From assembly GCA_017632155.1 (NCBI GenBank), contig JAGBRZ010000194.1, positions 1-42,175 of the forward strand: a DNA stretch of 42,175 nucleotides, given 5' to 3'. The notes beneath the pieces are model-generated. The model made no database searches. It worked only from the letters and a program-made list of their open reading frames with translations, and was not told the DNA's origin. Position numbers and translations under genes: made by a program. This document shows positions 7,591 to 15,460 of the stretch, piece after piece (position 1 is the stretch's first letter; the number at the start of each line of letters is the position of its first letter). The stretch is from Clostridia bacterium. Its GTDB lineage: Bacteria > Bacillota_A > Clostridia > Oscillospirales > CAG-272.

Positions 7591-9468
7591 TTATTGATCG
7601 ATTTTGATAAATTTGAAAACGTCCTCGGCGAAGACGAACAATCTTCCGTCGATCACCGTCGCACGGGCGTAGGATTCGTTGACAACGTGTGAAAGGGTCA
7701 CGGATGCGATCTGCGTTATACGATTTCCGTCAAACTTGAGCAAAATATACTCGCTTGCATACTCCCTTGACACCATAAGTCCGACAAGCCCATCGGCGCG
7801 GTTGATATAGTACGACTTGTAATCCTCTGAGAAAACAACATTGTCGAGCTCAAAAGCGCAGACCGAAACGACCTTATCTCCCTTTTCCTCATATACCTCG
7901 ACCTTCAGCACGTTGTTACCATCTCCGTAGCCGATTCCGAGCAGCTTTCCTTCGCCCATATCAACAAGGGAGGTCGAATAACCGTCGATCACGCCCGTGT
8001 CGCTGAACGTGATATTCGCGGGGTCGGAAAGGTCGAAGAAGTAGACGGGATCACTAAAATACTTCCTTTCCGCGGTGCAAACATAAGCCATATTTTCCTC
8101 AAAGCGCACAGACGTTACCTCCTCGCCATCGGGAGAAAATGCTTTGACCGAACCGATGATCTCGAAGGTTTCAAGGTCGATGCAGTAAAGATCGGCGCTT
8201 TCAAGCCTATCGATAGTTGCTCCACCGAGACTGTAAGCATCAGCCTCGGTTCTAATATATTCGGTCATAAAGGTCTCGGTCACGATGCGAAGCATACCGT
8301 CATACTCATCCATAGCATACTGATCGATCGGCGTTCCGTCAACCTTGACATTTCCGATAATATCAAGCTTTCCGCCTCTGTGTGAAACGGCGTATACCGT
8401 ACTTCTGTGAACGATCTTATGCAGAGTTTCGCCCTCCTTTTCGCCCGGTTTCTGACTTCTTTCACTAAAATAGCAGGAAAGAAAAACATTATTTTCGGAC
8501 ACCGTTACCGCTCCCGCGTAGTCGAGCACGGCAGCGGAGTCAACAACCTCGAGCGAGTTCATATCAAGCAAAGCCATAACAGTATAAAAGGGTCTCCAAG
8601 CATCCTCGGTGTAGACGATATCCTCGGCGGCGAGGCTGTGAGTTTCGCCGTTCCACGTGATCTGCGGGAGATATGCGCTCTCCTTCGAAAAATCGGGTTC
8701 GGGCTCGAGTCCCCATCCCGTCACCGTCAAAAGCTTGCCCTCGATCATACGAGAGGTGATATAGCCGCCCGAAATTTCAAAATATCCGCCCTTTTTCATA
8801 TCCTCGGGCGCGCTGACATCCACCGAGACTGCCAGCGTTTTCTGATAGCTCGGCAAAACCACACTCACGCTTCGGCAATCGGGCGAAAGATAGATCACGC
8901 TGTTGTAAAAATATACGCTGTCGACCGAAAAACCGAATTCTGCGGGAATGTTGATCGAATCAAGCAAAACGGCATCATCGGTCGAGTAGGAATAAAGGAT
9001 CAGCGTCAGTGGGTCGAGATAGAAAATTGCTTTATCGCTTCGTTTGAATAGATCACCCTCAATTATTCCCTCGAACTGATTGTCGGTAACCTCCTCGTAC
9101 TTATCCGCCGATATCGTGGGCATAAGGGTACCCGTGGTGATAATACCTACGTCGAACTGTTCGTGCGTTCCAAAATATTTGTCGGCATTATTTCGGTATC
9201 TGTAATTATCGGGACGGCAGGCAAGCTCTTGCACCTTGAGCATAAGACCGTAATATTCACTATCCGAGTAACGCGAAAGATCTTCAAGCTCGCCCGAGAA
9301 TGGCAAGAAAAGCCAAAGGCTGAAAAACACGGTAAAAATTGCGACACAAGCCGCGAAGACGGTAAATCTTCTGCGTTTTATAGCTTTCACATAAGGCTTC
9401 AGGTCAGCCGCAGCGACCATATCGTGTGGGGCATTGCCTATCGCGTTGAAAATATCCTGTTCTTTCAT
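7591..9468 (-). CDS. Membrane-anchored beta-propeller protein, unit 1 (putative anti-sigma/sensor)
   Basis: This 625-residue protein has a short cytoplasmic N-terminus (residues 1-34, MKEQDIFNAIGNAPHDM... ending KRRRF), one TM helix (about 35-57) and a large extracellular domain. The motif YEEVTDNQFEGIIEGDLFKR (residues 124-143) corresponds to the TNVQVEGVDEADIVKTDG-type entry motif of the secreted beta-propeller family PF09826, and repeats of DLYCIDLETFEIIG / VYFFDLSDPANITFSD type fit propeller blades. Its ATG overlaps the stop of the upstream sigma-factor gene by 4 nt (ATGA). By position and topology it is the probable anti-sigma factor of that sigma; this is inference, since no classical zinc anti-sigma motif is present. 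It closely resembles unit 2 in the ectodomain. Confidence 0.85.
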   Translation of the reverse strand: MKEQDIFNAIGNAPHDMVAAADLKPYVKAIKRRRFTVFAACVAIFTVFFSLWLFLPFSGELEDLSRYSDSEYYGLMLKVQELACRPDNYRYRNNADKYFGTHEQFDVGIITTGTLMPTISADKYEEVTDNQFEGIIEGDLFKRSDKAIFYLDPLTLILYSYSTDDAVLLDSINIPAEFGFSVDSVYFYNSVIYLSPDCRSVSVVLPSYQKTLAVSVDVSAPEDMKKGGYFEISGGYITSRMIEGKLLTVTGWGLEPEPDFSKESAYLPQITWNGETHSLAAEDIVYTEDAWRPFYTVMALLDMNSLEVVDSAAVLDYAGAVTVSENNVFLSCYFSERSQKPGEKEGETLHKIVHRSTVYAVSHRGGKLDIIGNVKVDGTPIDQYAMDEYDGMLRIVTETFMTEYIRTEADAYSLGGATIDRLESADLYCIDLETFEIIGSVKAFSPDGEEVTSVRFEENMAYVCTAERKYFSDPVYFFDLSDPANITFSDTGVIDGYSTSLVDMGEGKLLGIGYGDGNNVLKVEVYEEKGDKVVSVCAFELDNVVFSEDYKSYYINRADGLVGLMVSREYASEYILLKFDGNRITQIASVTLSHVVNESYARATVIDGRLFVFAEDVFKFIKIDQ

Positions 9469-10016
9469 AAATCGATATCCTCCTTTTGCAAATGTTCTTT
9501 GAGTTTTTTGCGTGTGCGGAAAAGGAGCATACTGACGGTGCTTTCCTTCATACCGTTGCCCTTCGCGATCGCGGAGAGCGGATAAAGGTAAAAATACCGT
9601 TGCAGGAATATATTGCGCGTTTTTTCGTCAAGGGAGAGTAAAAACTTCTCCACCGCCTGACGCAGAGCAACCGACTCGGCAAGATCGCGCCCATCATCCT
9701 CGGGCACGGCGTCCGAAAGCTCGGAAAGAGCTTTTTCGTGCTCTCCCCTCTTCTTCGCCGTGTTGATATTGTAGCGGTTGCAAGCTAAATTGCGGCATAT
9801 CACGGCAAGATAGCCCTTGAGTGACGACGGCTTTTCGGGCGGAATGGAATTCCACGCGCGGAGATATGTATCGTTTTCGACCTCTTCGCAGTCTTGCTCA
9901 TTTCCGAGCACGTTGAAGGCAATACGGCGCAGATATCTGCCGTACTTTTTCGCACTTTCCTTAATAGCCGCCTCGGACCGCTCCCAAAACAGCTCGATTA
10001 TCCTTTTGTCTTCCAT
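9465..10016 (-). CDS. ECF-type RNA polymerase sigma factor, unit 1
   Basis: This 183-residue protein has only sigma region 2 (about residues 10-75, with GNEQDCEEVENDTYLRAWNS) and region 4 (about 118-175, with the helix-turn-helix KESTVSMLLFRTRKKLKEHL), the layout of ECF sigma factors. The frame stays open up to 10085, but I place the start at 10016. There the protein aligns with the starts of the two paralogues (MEDKRIIELF / MDDKSIVELF), and AAAGGAG sits 8 nt upstream. The gene is translationally coupled to the propeller gene. It probably directs its own operon or envelope genes, but targets are unknown. Its promoter is a vegetative one at 10098-10126. Confidence 0.9.
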   Translation of the reverse strand: MEDKRIIELFWERSEAAIKESAKKYGRYLRRIAFNVLGNEQDCEEVENDTYLRAWNSIPPEKPSSLKGYLAVICRNLACNRYNINTAKKRGEHEKALSELSDAVPEDDGRDLAESVALRQAVEKFLLSLDEKTRNIFLQRYFYLYPLSAIAKGNGMKESTVSMLLFRTRKKLKEHLQKEDIDL

Positions 10017-10040
10017 GGCGTACTCCTTTCGTTGTAGTAA

Positions 10041-10063
10041 AGGTACCTTCATACTAATAGACA
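10041..10063 (-). promoter_or_regulatory. Conserved leader motif, unit 1
   Basis: On the minus strand this reads TGTCTATTAGTATGAAGG then TACCTTT, with a small dyad AAGG-TA-CCTT. The same motif stands at the matching place before the other two sigma genes (12781-12802 and 15405-15427). It could be the -10 region of a sigma-dependent second promoter or a leader element. Confidence 0.55.
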
Positions 10064-10097
10064 GCAAATGGGTCGGGAATTGCACAAGCTTTTTTAT

Positions 10098-10126
10098 ATT
10101 TTAGCATATTTTTTGAAAAAAAGCAA
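10098..10126 (-). promoter_or_regulatory. Promoter of sigma/propeller unit 1
   Basis: On the minus strand TTGCTT (10121-10126), a 17-bp spacer ending AAAATATGC and TAAAAT (10098-10103). The spacer is nearly identical in the promoters of units 2 and 3. Confidence 0.75.
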
Positions 10127-10129
10127 TAT

Positions 10130-10334
10130 CTCGCTTCGCGAGAATGATAGTCGGCTGCGCCGAATGATAATCCGCTTCGCGGAATGATAGTTCGCGCAAG
10201 CGCGAAATAAAGGAAAATTTCCGCCCCGTGGGGCGGAAATTCACCATCATTCGCGGCAAAGCCGCGACTATCATTCTGCCCGCAGGGCAGATTATCATTT
10301 TGCCGAAGGCAAATTATCATTCTCGCGTAGCGAG
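10130..10334. repeat. Array of nine short hairpins with 9-nt linkers
   Basis: Nine small perfect palindromes follow each other: CTCGC-TTC-GCGAG (10130), CGGC-TGC-GCCG (10152), CCGC-TTC-GCGG (10172), TCGCGC-AA-GCGCGA (10192), a longer central one CCGCCCC-GT-GGGGCGG (10221), CGCGGC-AAA-GCCGCG (10252), CTGCC-CGCAG-GGCAG (10276), TTGCC-GAA-GGCAA (10300) and CTCGC-GTA-GCGAG (10322). Left linkers read AATGATAGT or AATGATAAT; right linkers are their complements ACTATCATT or ATTATCATT. The array is therefore a large inverted repeat around the central hairpin. Together with the unit 1 promoter it fills the 300 bp between units 1 and 2. Its last hairpin lies inside the coding end of the unit 2 propeller gene. 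Confidence 0.9.
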
Positions 10335-12203
10335 ATCTACCACCTTAAACTGTCCCTCCGATGCAAACACGAACAGTTTCCCGTCGATCATTGTCGCTCT
10401 CGTCACTCCCTCGTCCGCAACGCGGTCGAATCTGACGTTCGCTACGGGAACTATCGCGCCGCCGTTGAAATGAAGCAGAATATAATCGCCTACATCAGCC
10501 CTTGAGGTCATCAGCCCGAAGAGATTATCCTTCCTATTTATATAATAAGATTTATAATCCTCCGAAAACTCAACTCCGCTGAGCTCATAGGTACACACCG
10601 ACACGACCATTCCGTTTTTCTCCTCATAGATCTCCAATTTGAGGTGATCTCTCGTATTTCCGTAGCCGATTCCGAGCAAATAACCGCCTTCAAGCTCGAT
10701 AAGCGAGGTTGAGAAGCCTTCTATCACGCCCGTGTCGGTATATGTGATGTTGCTCATATCCGAAAGATCGAAGAAGAACACGGGGTCGGTGAAGCTCACC
10801 ACAACGGCAGTGCAGACGTAAGCCTTGTCGCCGTCAAAGCGGACGGAGGCAACCTGCTCGCCCTCGGGCGCAAAGCCGATAACGCTTCCAACGATCTCGT
10901 TGGTTGCAAGGTCGATGCAGTAAAGATCGGCGCTTCGGTAGTTTTCAATCGAAGTAAAGTTATAAACATCCTTATCAACATTGTGATAACGCTTTTCTTC
11001 GCGATAATTGGTCTCGGTCACAACGCGAAGCACGCCGTCCTTTTCGTCAAGCGAATACTGATCGTTCAGAAATCCGTCAACTCTGACCATACCCTTGTTT
11101 TCAAGCGTGCCGGAGGAGTAGGAAATGGTATAAATATTGGTCTGATTGATATTTTTCGTAATGATCTCGTTGTCATACTCGCCGGGCTCTTCGGTATACC
11201 CGTAAAAATTACAACCAAGGAAGATATTGTTCTCGGATACCGAAACGACCCAGGCATTGTCGAGCACCGCAAGGCTTCCGAGCACGTCGAGGCTCTCGGA
11301 GTCAAGCATCACGGCGACGGTATAGTAAGCGTTGGTGCAATCTTCATTATACAGAATGTCGGGCGCGGCAAGGCTCTCGCAGTTGCCATCAACGGTGATC
11401 TGCGGCAGAAATGCGCTTTCATCCGAAAAATCGGGCTCGTTATAGATCGGCATTCCCGTGACGAGGAGGAGCTTACCGTCCTTCATACGCGAGGAGATGA
11501 CGCTGCCCGAGATCTCAACCACTTCCGCGCTCTTAATATCGGAGGCATCACGAACGTCGAGCATCACGGCGATGGTTTTGTTGTAACCGGGGATGATGAC
11601 AGTCACTTTTGTGCAGTCGGGCGAGAGGAAGATCTCGCTTTCCCAACTTGCGCCTGAGTACTTGCCAATAACTTCGCGCACGTTGAATTCATCAAGCTTG
11701 CATTCGCCCTCGATCGAGTAAGAATAGAGGATGAGATTGTAAGGGTCAAGATAAAAAACATTCTTGTCACTGCGCTTGAAAAGGTCGCCCTCGATCACGC
11801 CGTCATACTGATTGTCGGTGACTTCTTCATATTTGTCAGCAAGGGGACCCGCATCGTTCGGAACGGCACTACCTTCAGCAACATCGAACATCCTTCCGAT
11901 CGAACTGAAGTATTTATCAAAATTGTTAGCATATCGGTAGTTTGCCGGTCTGCAGGCGAGCTCTTGCACCTTGAGCATCAAGCCGTAATACTCGCTGTTC
12001 GAGTATTTTGAAAGATCTTCAAGCTCGCCCGAGAAGGGCAGGAAGAGCCAAAGGCTCAAAAATACCGCAAAAACGCTGATGCAAGCTGCGAGGATCGTCA
12101 TTTTTCTGCGTTTGACTCCCGCGCGGGGTGCGGTGGGGTCGGCTTCGCGGATATATTTTTCGTCCACTCCCCCAATCTCGCGGTAAATATCTTTATTTTT
12201 CAT
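10317..12203 (-). CDS. Membrane-anchored beta-propeller protein, unit 2 (putative anti-sigma/sensor)
   Basis: This 628-residue paralogue of the unit 1 membrane protein has a cytoplasmic N-terminus (MKNKDIYREIGGVDEKYIRE, then ADPTAP and KRRK), a TM helix at about 35-57 and an extracellular PF09826-like propeller with YEEVTDNQYDGVIEGDLFKR. The TM/juxtamembrane stretch FSLWLFLPFSGELEDLS shared with unit 1 is almost unchanged, pointing to recent duplication of that part. The ATG overlaps the sigma stop by 4 nt. The last codons (LATRE and the TGA) are supplied by a hairpin and linker of the palindrome array, so the natural C-terminus may have been replaced. Function as a sensor that restrains its sigma partner is inferred. 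Confidence 0.85.
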   Translation of the reverse strand: MKNKDIYREIGGVDEKYIREADPTAPRAGVKRRKMTILAACISVFAVFLSLWLFLPFSGELEDLSKYSNSEYYGLMLKVQELACRPANYRYANNFDKYFSSIGRMFDVAEGSAVPNDAGPLADKYEEVTDNQYDGVIEGDLFKRSDKNVFYLDPYNLILYSYSIEGECKLDEFNVREVIGKYSGASWESEIFLSPDCTKVTVIIPGYNKTIAVMLDVRDASDIKSAEVVEISGSVISSRMKDGKLLLVTGMPIYNEPDFSDESAFLPQITVDGNCESLAAPDILYNEDCTNAYYTVAVMLDSESLDVLGSLAVLDNAWVVSVSENNIFLGCNFYGYTEEPGEYDNEIITKNINQTNIYTISYSSGTLENKGMVRVDGFLNDQYSLDEKDGVLRVVTETNYREEKRYHNVDKDVYNFTSIENYRSADLYCIDLATNEIVGSVIGFAPEGEQVASVRFDGDKAYVCTAVVVSFTDPVFFFDLSDMSNITYTDTGVIEGFSTSLIELEGGYLLGIGYGNTRDHLKLEIYEEKNGMVVSVCTYELSGVEFSEDYKSYYINRKDNLFGLMTSRADVGDYILLHFNGGAIVPVANVRFDRVADEGVTRATMIDGKLFVFASEGQFKVVDLATRE

Positions 12204-12754
12204 AGATCAAATCCCTCCTTGTGTAGATGTTCCTTGAGTTTTTGCCGAGTGCGGAAAAGGAGCATTGTGACTGCGCTTTCTTTTAAGCCGCGCGCCGCCG
12301 CGATCTCGCGCACAGAGCAGGTGTAAAAATATCTTTGCATAAAAATGATGCGTGTTTTCTCGTCGAGTGAGGCAAGGAACGAATTCAGCGCCTCGCGCAG
12401 AGCAAAGCTTTCTCCGAGCTCCTCGCCCGATGAATCGGGAAGACATTCGGAAAGCTCCTCGAGCGCAAGCCAAACCTCGCCGCCGCGCTTCTGCGCGCCC
12501 TTCTCTTCAAGCCTGTTCAGCGCAATATTTCTCGCAACTGCACCAACATAAGGCTTCAACGGATCGGGCTTCTTCGGCGGAATGCTGTTCCAAAGCTTCA
12601 CGTATGTATCGTTTTCAACTTCCTCGGCATCCTGCTCGTTCCCGAGCACACGCATGGCGATGTATCGACAATACCTGCCGTACTTCTTCGCCGCCTCGGA
12701 TATAGCCGTCTCCGCCCGCGCCAAAAACAATTCCACAATGCTTTTATCGTCCAT
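12200..12754 (-). CDS. ECF-type RNA polymerase sigma factor, unit 2
   Basis: This 184-residue protein carries sigma region 2 (GNEQDAEEVENDTYVKLWNS) and region 4 with the helix-turn-helix KESAVTMLLFRTRQKLKEHL. It is the most divergent of the three local sigma factors (LKPYVGAVARNIALNRL where the others have LKGYLA..CRNLACNRY). That difference in the region 2 C-terminal side, which contacts the -10 element in this family, suggests a different promoter preference; this is inference. The start ATG at 12754 is preceded by AAAGGAGAG. It overlaps the propeller gene by 4 nt. Confidence 0.9.
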   Translation of the reverse strand: MDDKSIVELFLARAETAISEAAKKYGRYCRYIAMRVLGNEQDAEEVENDTYVKLWNSIPPKKPDPLKPYVGAVARNIALNRLEEKGAQKRGGEVWLALEELSECLPDSSGEELGESFALREALNSFLASLDEKTRIIFMQRYFYTCSVREIAAARGLKESAVTMLLFRTRQKLKEHLHKEGFDL

Positions 12755-12780
12755 AACCTCTCTCCTTTCTACCGTCTAAA

Positions 12781-12802
12781 AGGCCTTTCACCCTAATAAA
12801 CA
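12781..12802 (-). promoter_or_regulatory. Conserved leader motif, unit 2
   Basis: On the minus strand this reads TGTTTATTAGGGTGAAAGG followed by CCT, with the dyad AAAGG-CCTTT. It is the counterpart of the motifs at 10041-10063 and 15405-15427. Confidence 0.55.
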
Positions 12803-12837
12803 GAAAAATTCACTCAAGTAACACGGGATATAATAAT

Positions 12838-12866
12838 ATTTTAGCATATTTTTTTGAAAATTGCAA
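12838..12866 (-). promoter_or_regulatory. Promoter of sigma/propeller unit 2
   Basis: On the minus strand TTGCAA (12861-12866), 17-bp spacer and TAAAAT (12838-12843). The spacer TTTTCAAAAAAATATGC is nearly the same as in units 1 and 3. Confidence 0.75.
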
Positions 12867-12879
12867 TATAAACGTAAAA

Positions 12880-12902
12880 CCCGCACGGCTTTGCCGTGCG
12901 GG
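12880..12902 (-). terminator. Terminator after unit 3
   Basis: A 10-bp G+C-rich stem CCCGCACGGC-TTT-GCCGTGCGGG lies 8 nt after the unit 3 propeller stop, followed on the minus strand by TTTTACGTTT. It separates unit 3 from the unit 2 promoter just downstream. Confidence 0.85.
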
Positions 12903-12910
12903 CGGTTTTA

Positions 12911-14839
12911 TTATGGGAGTTTTATTGCTTTATATTTATCAAATATGAAAATATAAAAGCAATCATCGATCAAAGTTGCACGAGCAGCATCGGGGTATCG
13001 CATATCTCCCATCTCCTCTGTTATCACTTCGGTAATCTGTTTTCCATCGAAGTGCAGAAGAATATAGGTGCAGTTTTGGCTTTGCCTGAACATAAGTCCG
13101 ACAAGACCGCGCTCTCTGTCAATATAATACGCCTTATAATCTTCGGAGTATCCGACATCCTCTTTGATATAGGAGCAGACCGACTCAACCTTACTTTCTC
13201 CCTCTTTATAGACATCGATCTTAAAGGTATTACGGCTGTCTCCGTAACCGATTCCGAGAAGCAATCCCTCTCCGAAATCAACAAGCGATGTTGAATAACC
13301 ATCTATCGTTCCGGTATCTGTATAGGTAATATTATTCAAATCGGAAAGATCAAAGAAATATACCGGGTCAACAAGAAACTCTGCCTCAGCGGTGCAGAGA
13401 TATGCCATATCGCCGTCATAACGTGCAGACCTAATTTCTTCACCCCAAGGTGCAAAATCCTTAACTTCTGCAACTATCTCCCAAGTATTTGTATCGATGC
13501 AGTAAAGAGAGGCATTGGTGCCGGAGTCGTAATAATCTCTCTTTCCGTCAAAGCCTTTGCCGACTCGTGGCCAGTCGTTGTATTCTCCAATCCATACATC
13601 CCCGCGCCAAACCATCAGCTCTGTTGTTGTGGCAACGCGAAGAATACCGTTATATTCATCAATGCTGTATTGCCCATCAACGCATCCGATAAGACTGAAT
13701 CGGGTCTGATACTCCATATTTCTTTTTTCAATCGATATTACGCTGATATCAGAAAAACGATTGCGTCCGATGCACTTTTTCGAGTTTTCTTCATATTCGT
13801 ATAATTTTTGGTAATTATCGACCAGAATGATTTTATCTTCTGAAACAAAAATCTCATTTACAGGCTGAAAAACAGCTTTTATATCTTCTATTCTGAGCGA
13901 ATCTTCGTCAACACGCACAATAACGGTATACATATCCTCAGAAGCTCCGTCGGTGACTACGATATCTTCCATATTAATGCTTTTGAAACCGCTACCGTCA
14001 TCTATCTGCGGAATAAACTCTGTTTCATCAGAAAAATCTTTGTTATAGCTGTTTATACCGAATTCATAAAACCAATAGATCTTTCCGCCTACCGACCTTG
14101 AAGTAATATACTCTCCGGCGGCAACTATAGTTTTTTTCAGTTTGATCTTCCTCGGGTTTGATACGTCAAAGGAAGCCAGAACGGTTTTTCTGTTATACGA
14201 CAATCCGCCGTAACTGTCCCTGAAGTCATAGAACTGCCCTACTACAGTCAAGGTGTCGCAGTCTTTTGACAGATAGATCTCCCTTGGAGTAAAAGCCTTG
14301 CCGTTCAAAGTATTCTCATCAATCTGATATTGCCCGACGAGAGTGGTCTTTTCACCTTTGATCTTATAAGAGTTAATCGTTTTATTTATTACGTCAACGT
14401 AAAAAATATGCGTTTTCGAGCGTTTAAAAAGGTCTCCCTCGATGACTCCTTCAACTTGATTATCGGTCACCTCAATATAATTGCTCGTCTTTCCGGTACT
14501 GTTCATATTTGACATGATATTACTCGGTGCGGATGAATAGTCACAGATGCCCAATATACTGTTATTATATATTGCGTATATTGCCTTAATATATTTGCTG
14601 TCGGCAAATTCCAGAAGCTCTTCGGGAAGTTCAGCCGTGAACGGCTCTTCGCGGTTAAAATACGGCACAGCGACAATGGCAAGTGCCAAAAGCAATGCGA
14701 TCGAAGCACACGCCGCGGCTATCGTGAATCTGCGCCTTATCTTCATATTCCGCGTCACTATCGGAGCTGTCGGGTCAGCTTCGGCGATCAGGTCGGGCGA
14801 GATGTTGCCTATTTCTTCGTAAATATCGTTCTTTTTCAT
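12911..14839 (-). CDS. Membrane-anchored beta-propeller protein, unit 3 (putative anti-sigma/sensor)
   Basis: This 642-residue protein is the most divergent of the three. The cytoplasmic N-terminus (MKKNDIYEEIGNISPDLIAE, then ADPTAP and KIRRRF) is very like unit 2, but the TM helix (about 39-60) and the first part of the ectodomain (ELPEELLEFADSKYIKAIYA) differ from units 1 and 2. The entry motif YIEVTDNQVEGVIEGDLFKR is the closest of the three to the PF09826 consensus. Later blades (SLYCIDTNTWEIVAEVKDFA, YFFDLSDLNNITYTDTGTID) match the paralogues. The reading frame looks more A+T-rich than its neighbours. The ATG overlaps the sigma stop by 4 nt. Probable role: extracellular sensor restraining the unit 3 sigma. 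Confidence 0.85.
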   Translation of the reverse strand: MKKNDIYEEIGNISPDLIAEADPTAPIVTRNMKIRRRFTIAAACASIALLLALAIVAVPYFNREEPFTAELPEELLEFADSKYIKAIYAIYNNSILGICDYSSAPSNIMSNMNSTGKTSNYIEVTDNQVEGVIEGDLFKRSKTHIFYVDVINKTINSYKIKGEKTTLVGQYQIDENTLNGKAFTPREIYLSKDCDTLTVVGQFYDFRDSYGGLSYNRKTVLASFDVSNPRKIKLKKTIVAAGEYITSRSVGGKIYWFYEFGINSYNKDFSDETEFIPQIDDGSGFKSINMEDIVVTDGASEDMYTVIVRVDEDSLRIEDIKAVFQPVNEIFVSEDKIILVDNYQKLYEYEENSKKCIGRNRFSDISVISIEKRNMEYQTRFSLIGCVDGQYSIDEYNGILRVATTTELMVWRGDVWIGEYNDWPRVGKGFDGKRDYYDSGTNASLYCIDTNTWEIVAEVKDFAPWGEEIRSARYDGDMAYLCTAEAEFLVDPVYFFDLSDLNNITYTDTGTIDGYSTSLVDFGEGLLLGIGYGDSRNTFKIDVYKEGESKVESVCSYIKEDVGYSEDYKAYYIDRERGLVGLMFRQSQNCTYILLHFDGKQITEVITEEMGDMRYPDAARATLIDDCFYIFIFDKYKAIKLP

Positions 14840-15387
14840 AAGTTGATCCCCTCCTTTGTAAGTTTGTCTTTGAGTTTTGAGCGGGTGCGGAAAAGGAGCA
14901 TCGTCACCGCGCTTTCCTTCATTTTGTGCCTCTCTGCTATGTCGCGGATGGGGCAGTTGTAGAAATATCTTTGAAGAAAAATGATGCGGTCACGGCGGTC
15001 AAGCGAGCGCAAAAAGCTCTCGATAGCCACTCGCAAGGTGAATCTTTCCGCAAGATTGGTCGATGACTGATCCGGCAGACATTCGCCAAGCTCATCGAGT
15101 GCAAGCTCAGGCTCACCGCGCTTTTGGGTATTTTTTGCCTTGTATCTGTTGCAGGCAAGATTTCGGCAGAGTGAGGCAAGATAACCCTTGAGCGAGCAGG
15201 GTTTTTCGGGCGGTATCGAATTCCACGCGCGGAGATATGTATCATTTTCAATCTCATCGCAGTCACTCTCGTTTCCAAGAATAGAAAAAGCAATATACCG
15301 CAGATATTTGCCGTATTTTTTCTCCGATTCCGCAATCGCCGCCTCGGAGCGCTCAAAAAACAACTCGATTATTCTCTTGTCTTCCAT
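14836..15387 (-). CDS. ECF-type RNA polymerase sigma factor, unit 3
   Basis: This 183-residue sigma factor has region 2 (GNESDCDEIENDTYLRAWNS) and region 4 (KESAVTMLLFRTRSKLKDKL). It is more like the unit 1 sigma (about 50 of the first 60 residues identical by eye) than the unit 2 sigma (about 38 of 60). The ATG at 15387 has AAAAGGAG 8 nt upstream. It is the first gene of the most upstream unit and is coupled to its propeller partner by a 4-nt overlap. Confidence 0.9.
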   Translation of the reverse strand: MEDKRIIELFFERSEAAIAESEKKYGKYLRYIAFSILGNESDCDEIENDTYLRAWNSIPPEKPCSLKGYLASLCRNLACNRYKAKNTQKRGEPELALDELGECLPDQSSTNLAERFTLRVAIESFLRSLDRRDRIIFLQRYFYNCPIRDIAERHKMKESAVTMLLFRTRSKLKDKLTKEGINL

Positions 15388-15404
15388 ATTGCAAACTCCT
15401 TTTG

Positions 15405-15427
15405 AAGGTCCTTCACCCTACAAGACA
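15405..15427 (-). promoter_or_regulatory. Conserved leader motif, unit 3
   Basis: On the minus strand this reads TGTCTTGTAGGGTGAAGG followed by ACCTT, with the dyad GAAGG-A-CCTTC. It is the third copy of the leader motif shared by the sigma units. Confidence 0.55.
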
Positions 15428-15460
15428 ACTTTCTGAATTGGGATAACACTTATTTTTTAT

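Noticed and set aside
10017..10085. Longer N-terminus for the unit 1 sigma factor (start at 10085)
   Set aside because: The extra 23 residues have no counterpart in the two paralogues, the start there has no ribosome binding site, and the start at 10016 has AAAGGAG at proper spacing.
10130..10334. CRISPR array
   Set aside because: The constant part is only 9 nt, the variable parts are palindromes and not spacers, orientation flips in the middle, and no cas genes are present.
7591..15387. Three ordinary tandem operons created by an assembly duplication
   Set aside because: The copies differ clearly in protein sequence along their whole length and in intergenic DNA, so they are real diverged paralogues and not an assembly error.
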